Source of the DNA: Chitinophagaceae bacterium
GTDB lineage: Bacteria > Bacteroidota > Bacteroidia > Chitinophagales > Chitinophagaceae
DNA: 5,479 nt
Assembly (NCBI GenBank): GCA_003456175.1
Contig: DMPB01000179.1
Location: 1-5,479 of the forward strand
Direction of reading: 5' to 3'
The position numbers and the translations under genes were made by a program. Positions 5,152 through 5,479 of this stretch are shown here, in pieces (positions within the stretch are counted from its first letter, which is position 1; every line of letters starts with the position of its first letter). The notes beneath the pieces were generated by a model. The model did not search any database. It was not told the origin of the DNA and was given only the letters and a program-made list of their open reading frames with translations.

Positions 5152-5479
5152 CTATAAAAAGCTAAGCTGTGAATTTTTATGAAGCTGCAACTTGCCTAAA
5201 TCAATATCGAAGGATATTGATTTAGCGAATTGTTGATTTCCAAAAACACTCTTGTAGTAATCTCTAAATACTTTACTGTATACGATTGGTATGTACACAT
5301 TAGCGATGCCGCCGAATAAAGGTACTTGTATGCCTGCATCGTACAGAAAGCGACCTGTTCCGGCATTGCCATCTTTCCAAGCTTCGCCGTAGGTACCTAC
5401 ATCTACAAAAATGCGAAGTGGAATTTTAATAGGTAATACTTGCAATGGGTTGTAAGCGTTCGGTATATCGAATCCGGTA
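5152..5479 (-). CDS. C-terminal fragment of a probable outer-membrane beta-barrel protein
   Basis: The last 108 residues of a gene whose 5' part lies beyond the right edge. The frame is open to base 5479 and the stop is TAG at 5152-5154. No start lies in the window; an in-frame TTG at 5443-5445 is internal, since coding continues upstream as PNAYNP. The sequence alternates hydrophobic and polar residues with many aromatics and glycines (IPLRIFVDVGTYGEAW, FLYDAGIQVPLFGG, VYIPIVYSKVFRDYY, ISFDIDLGKL), a pattern of amphipathic strands as in an outer-membrane barrel. From memory it resembles the C-terminus of large Bacteroidota M1-like metallopeptidase/membrane proteins, but no catalytic motif is visible here and that assignment is weak. 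It precedes the acyltransferase by one base and is almost certainly in the same transcript. Confidence 0.6.
   Translation of the reverse strand, partial: TGFDIPNAYNPLQVLPIKIPLRIFVDVGTYGEAWKDGNAGTGRFLYDAGIQVPLFGGIANVYIPIVYSKVFRDYYKSVFGNQQFAKSISFDIDLGKLQLHKNSQLSFL

Overview
The window looks like an AT-rich chromosomal stretch from a Bacteroidota bacterium, most likely of the Chitinophagaceae/Sphingobacteriia type. The signs are a SusA/neopullulanase-like GH13 enzyme, an OmpA-family protein with thrombospondin type-3 repeats, a SPOR-less RlpA-like protein, and upstream of the ompA-like gene a good match to the Bacteroidota promoter consensus (TTG, about 20 nt, TAnnTTTG). There are no RNA genes, CRISPR arrays, insertion sequences or phage genes, and no gene-free stretch reaches 300 bases.

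Layout: (1) 2-1207 (+), the C-terminal two thirds of a GH13 alpha-amylase/neopullulanase, cut by the left edge. (2) 1222-1261, a strong intrinsic terminator ending 5 nt before (3) 1267-1566 (+), a small thiamine-binding (MTH1187/YkoF-like) protein. (4) 1556-2311 (-), a secreted VanX-like D-Ala-D-Ala dipeptidase whose 3' end overlaps gene 3 and whose 5' end overlaps (5) 2290-2763 (+), an RlpA-like double-psi beta-barrel protein. (6) 2819-4180 (+), an OmpA-family outer-membrane protein with four TSP3 repeats, driven by its own promoter. (7) 4203-4234, a bidirectional terminator shared with the opposing pair: (8) 4245-5150 (-), a FemAB/GNAT-like acyltransferase, and (9) 5152-5479 (-), the C-terminus of a larger, probably outer-membrane protein. 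Genes 8 and 9 are separated by one base and are presumably co-transcribed from a promoter beyond the right edge.

Genes 4, 5 and 6 all have a plausible link to peptidoglycan: D-Ala-D-Ala cleavage, an RlpA-type wall protein, and an OmpA-type peptidoglycan anchor. They form a small cell-envelope neighbourhood, though not a single operon. The carbohydrate and thiamine genes on the left have no evident link to it.

I see no convincing new biological system. The observations most worth a second look are a perfect 23-bp inverted repeat exactly at the left edge (probably a fold-back artefact that falsifies the first residues of the GH13 fragment), the terminator almost touching the next start codon, and the dipeptidase/rlpA pair with overlapping 5' ends.
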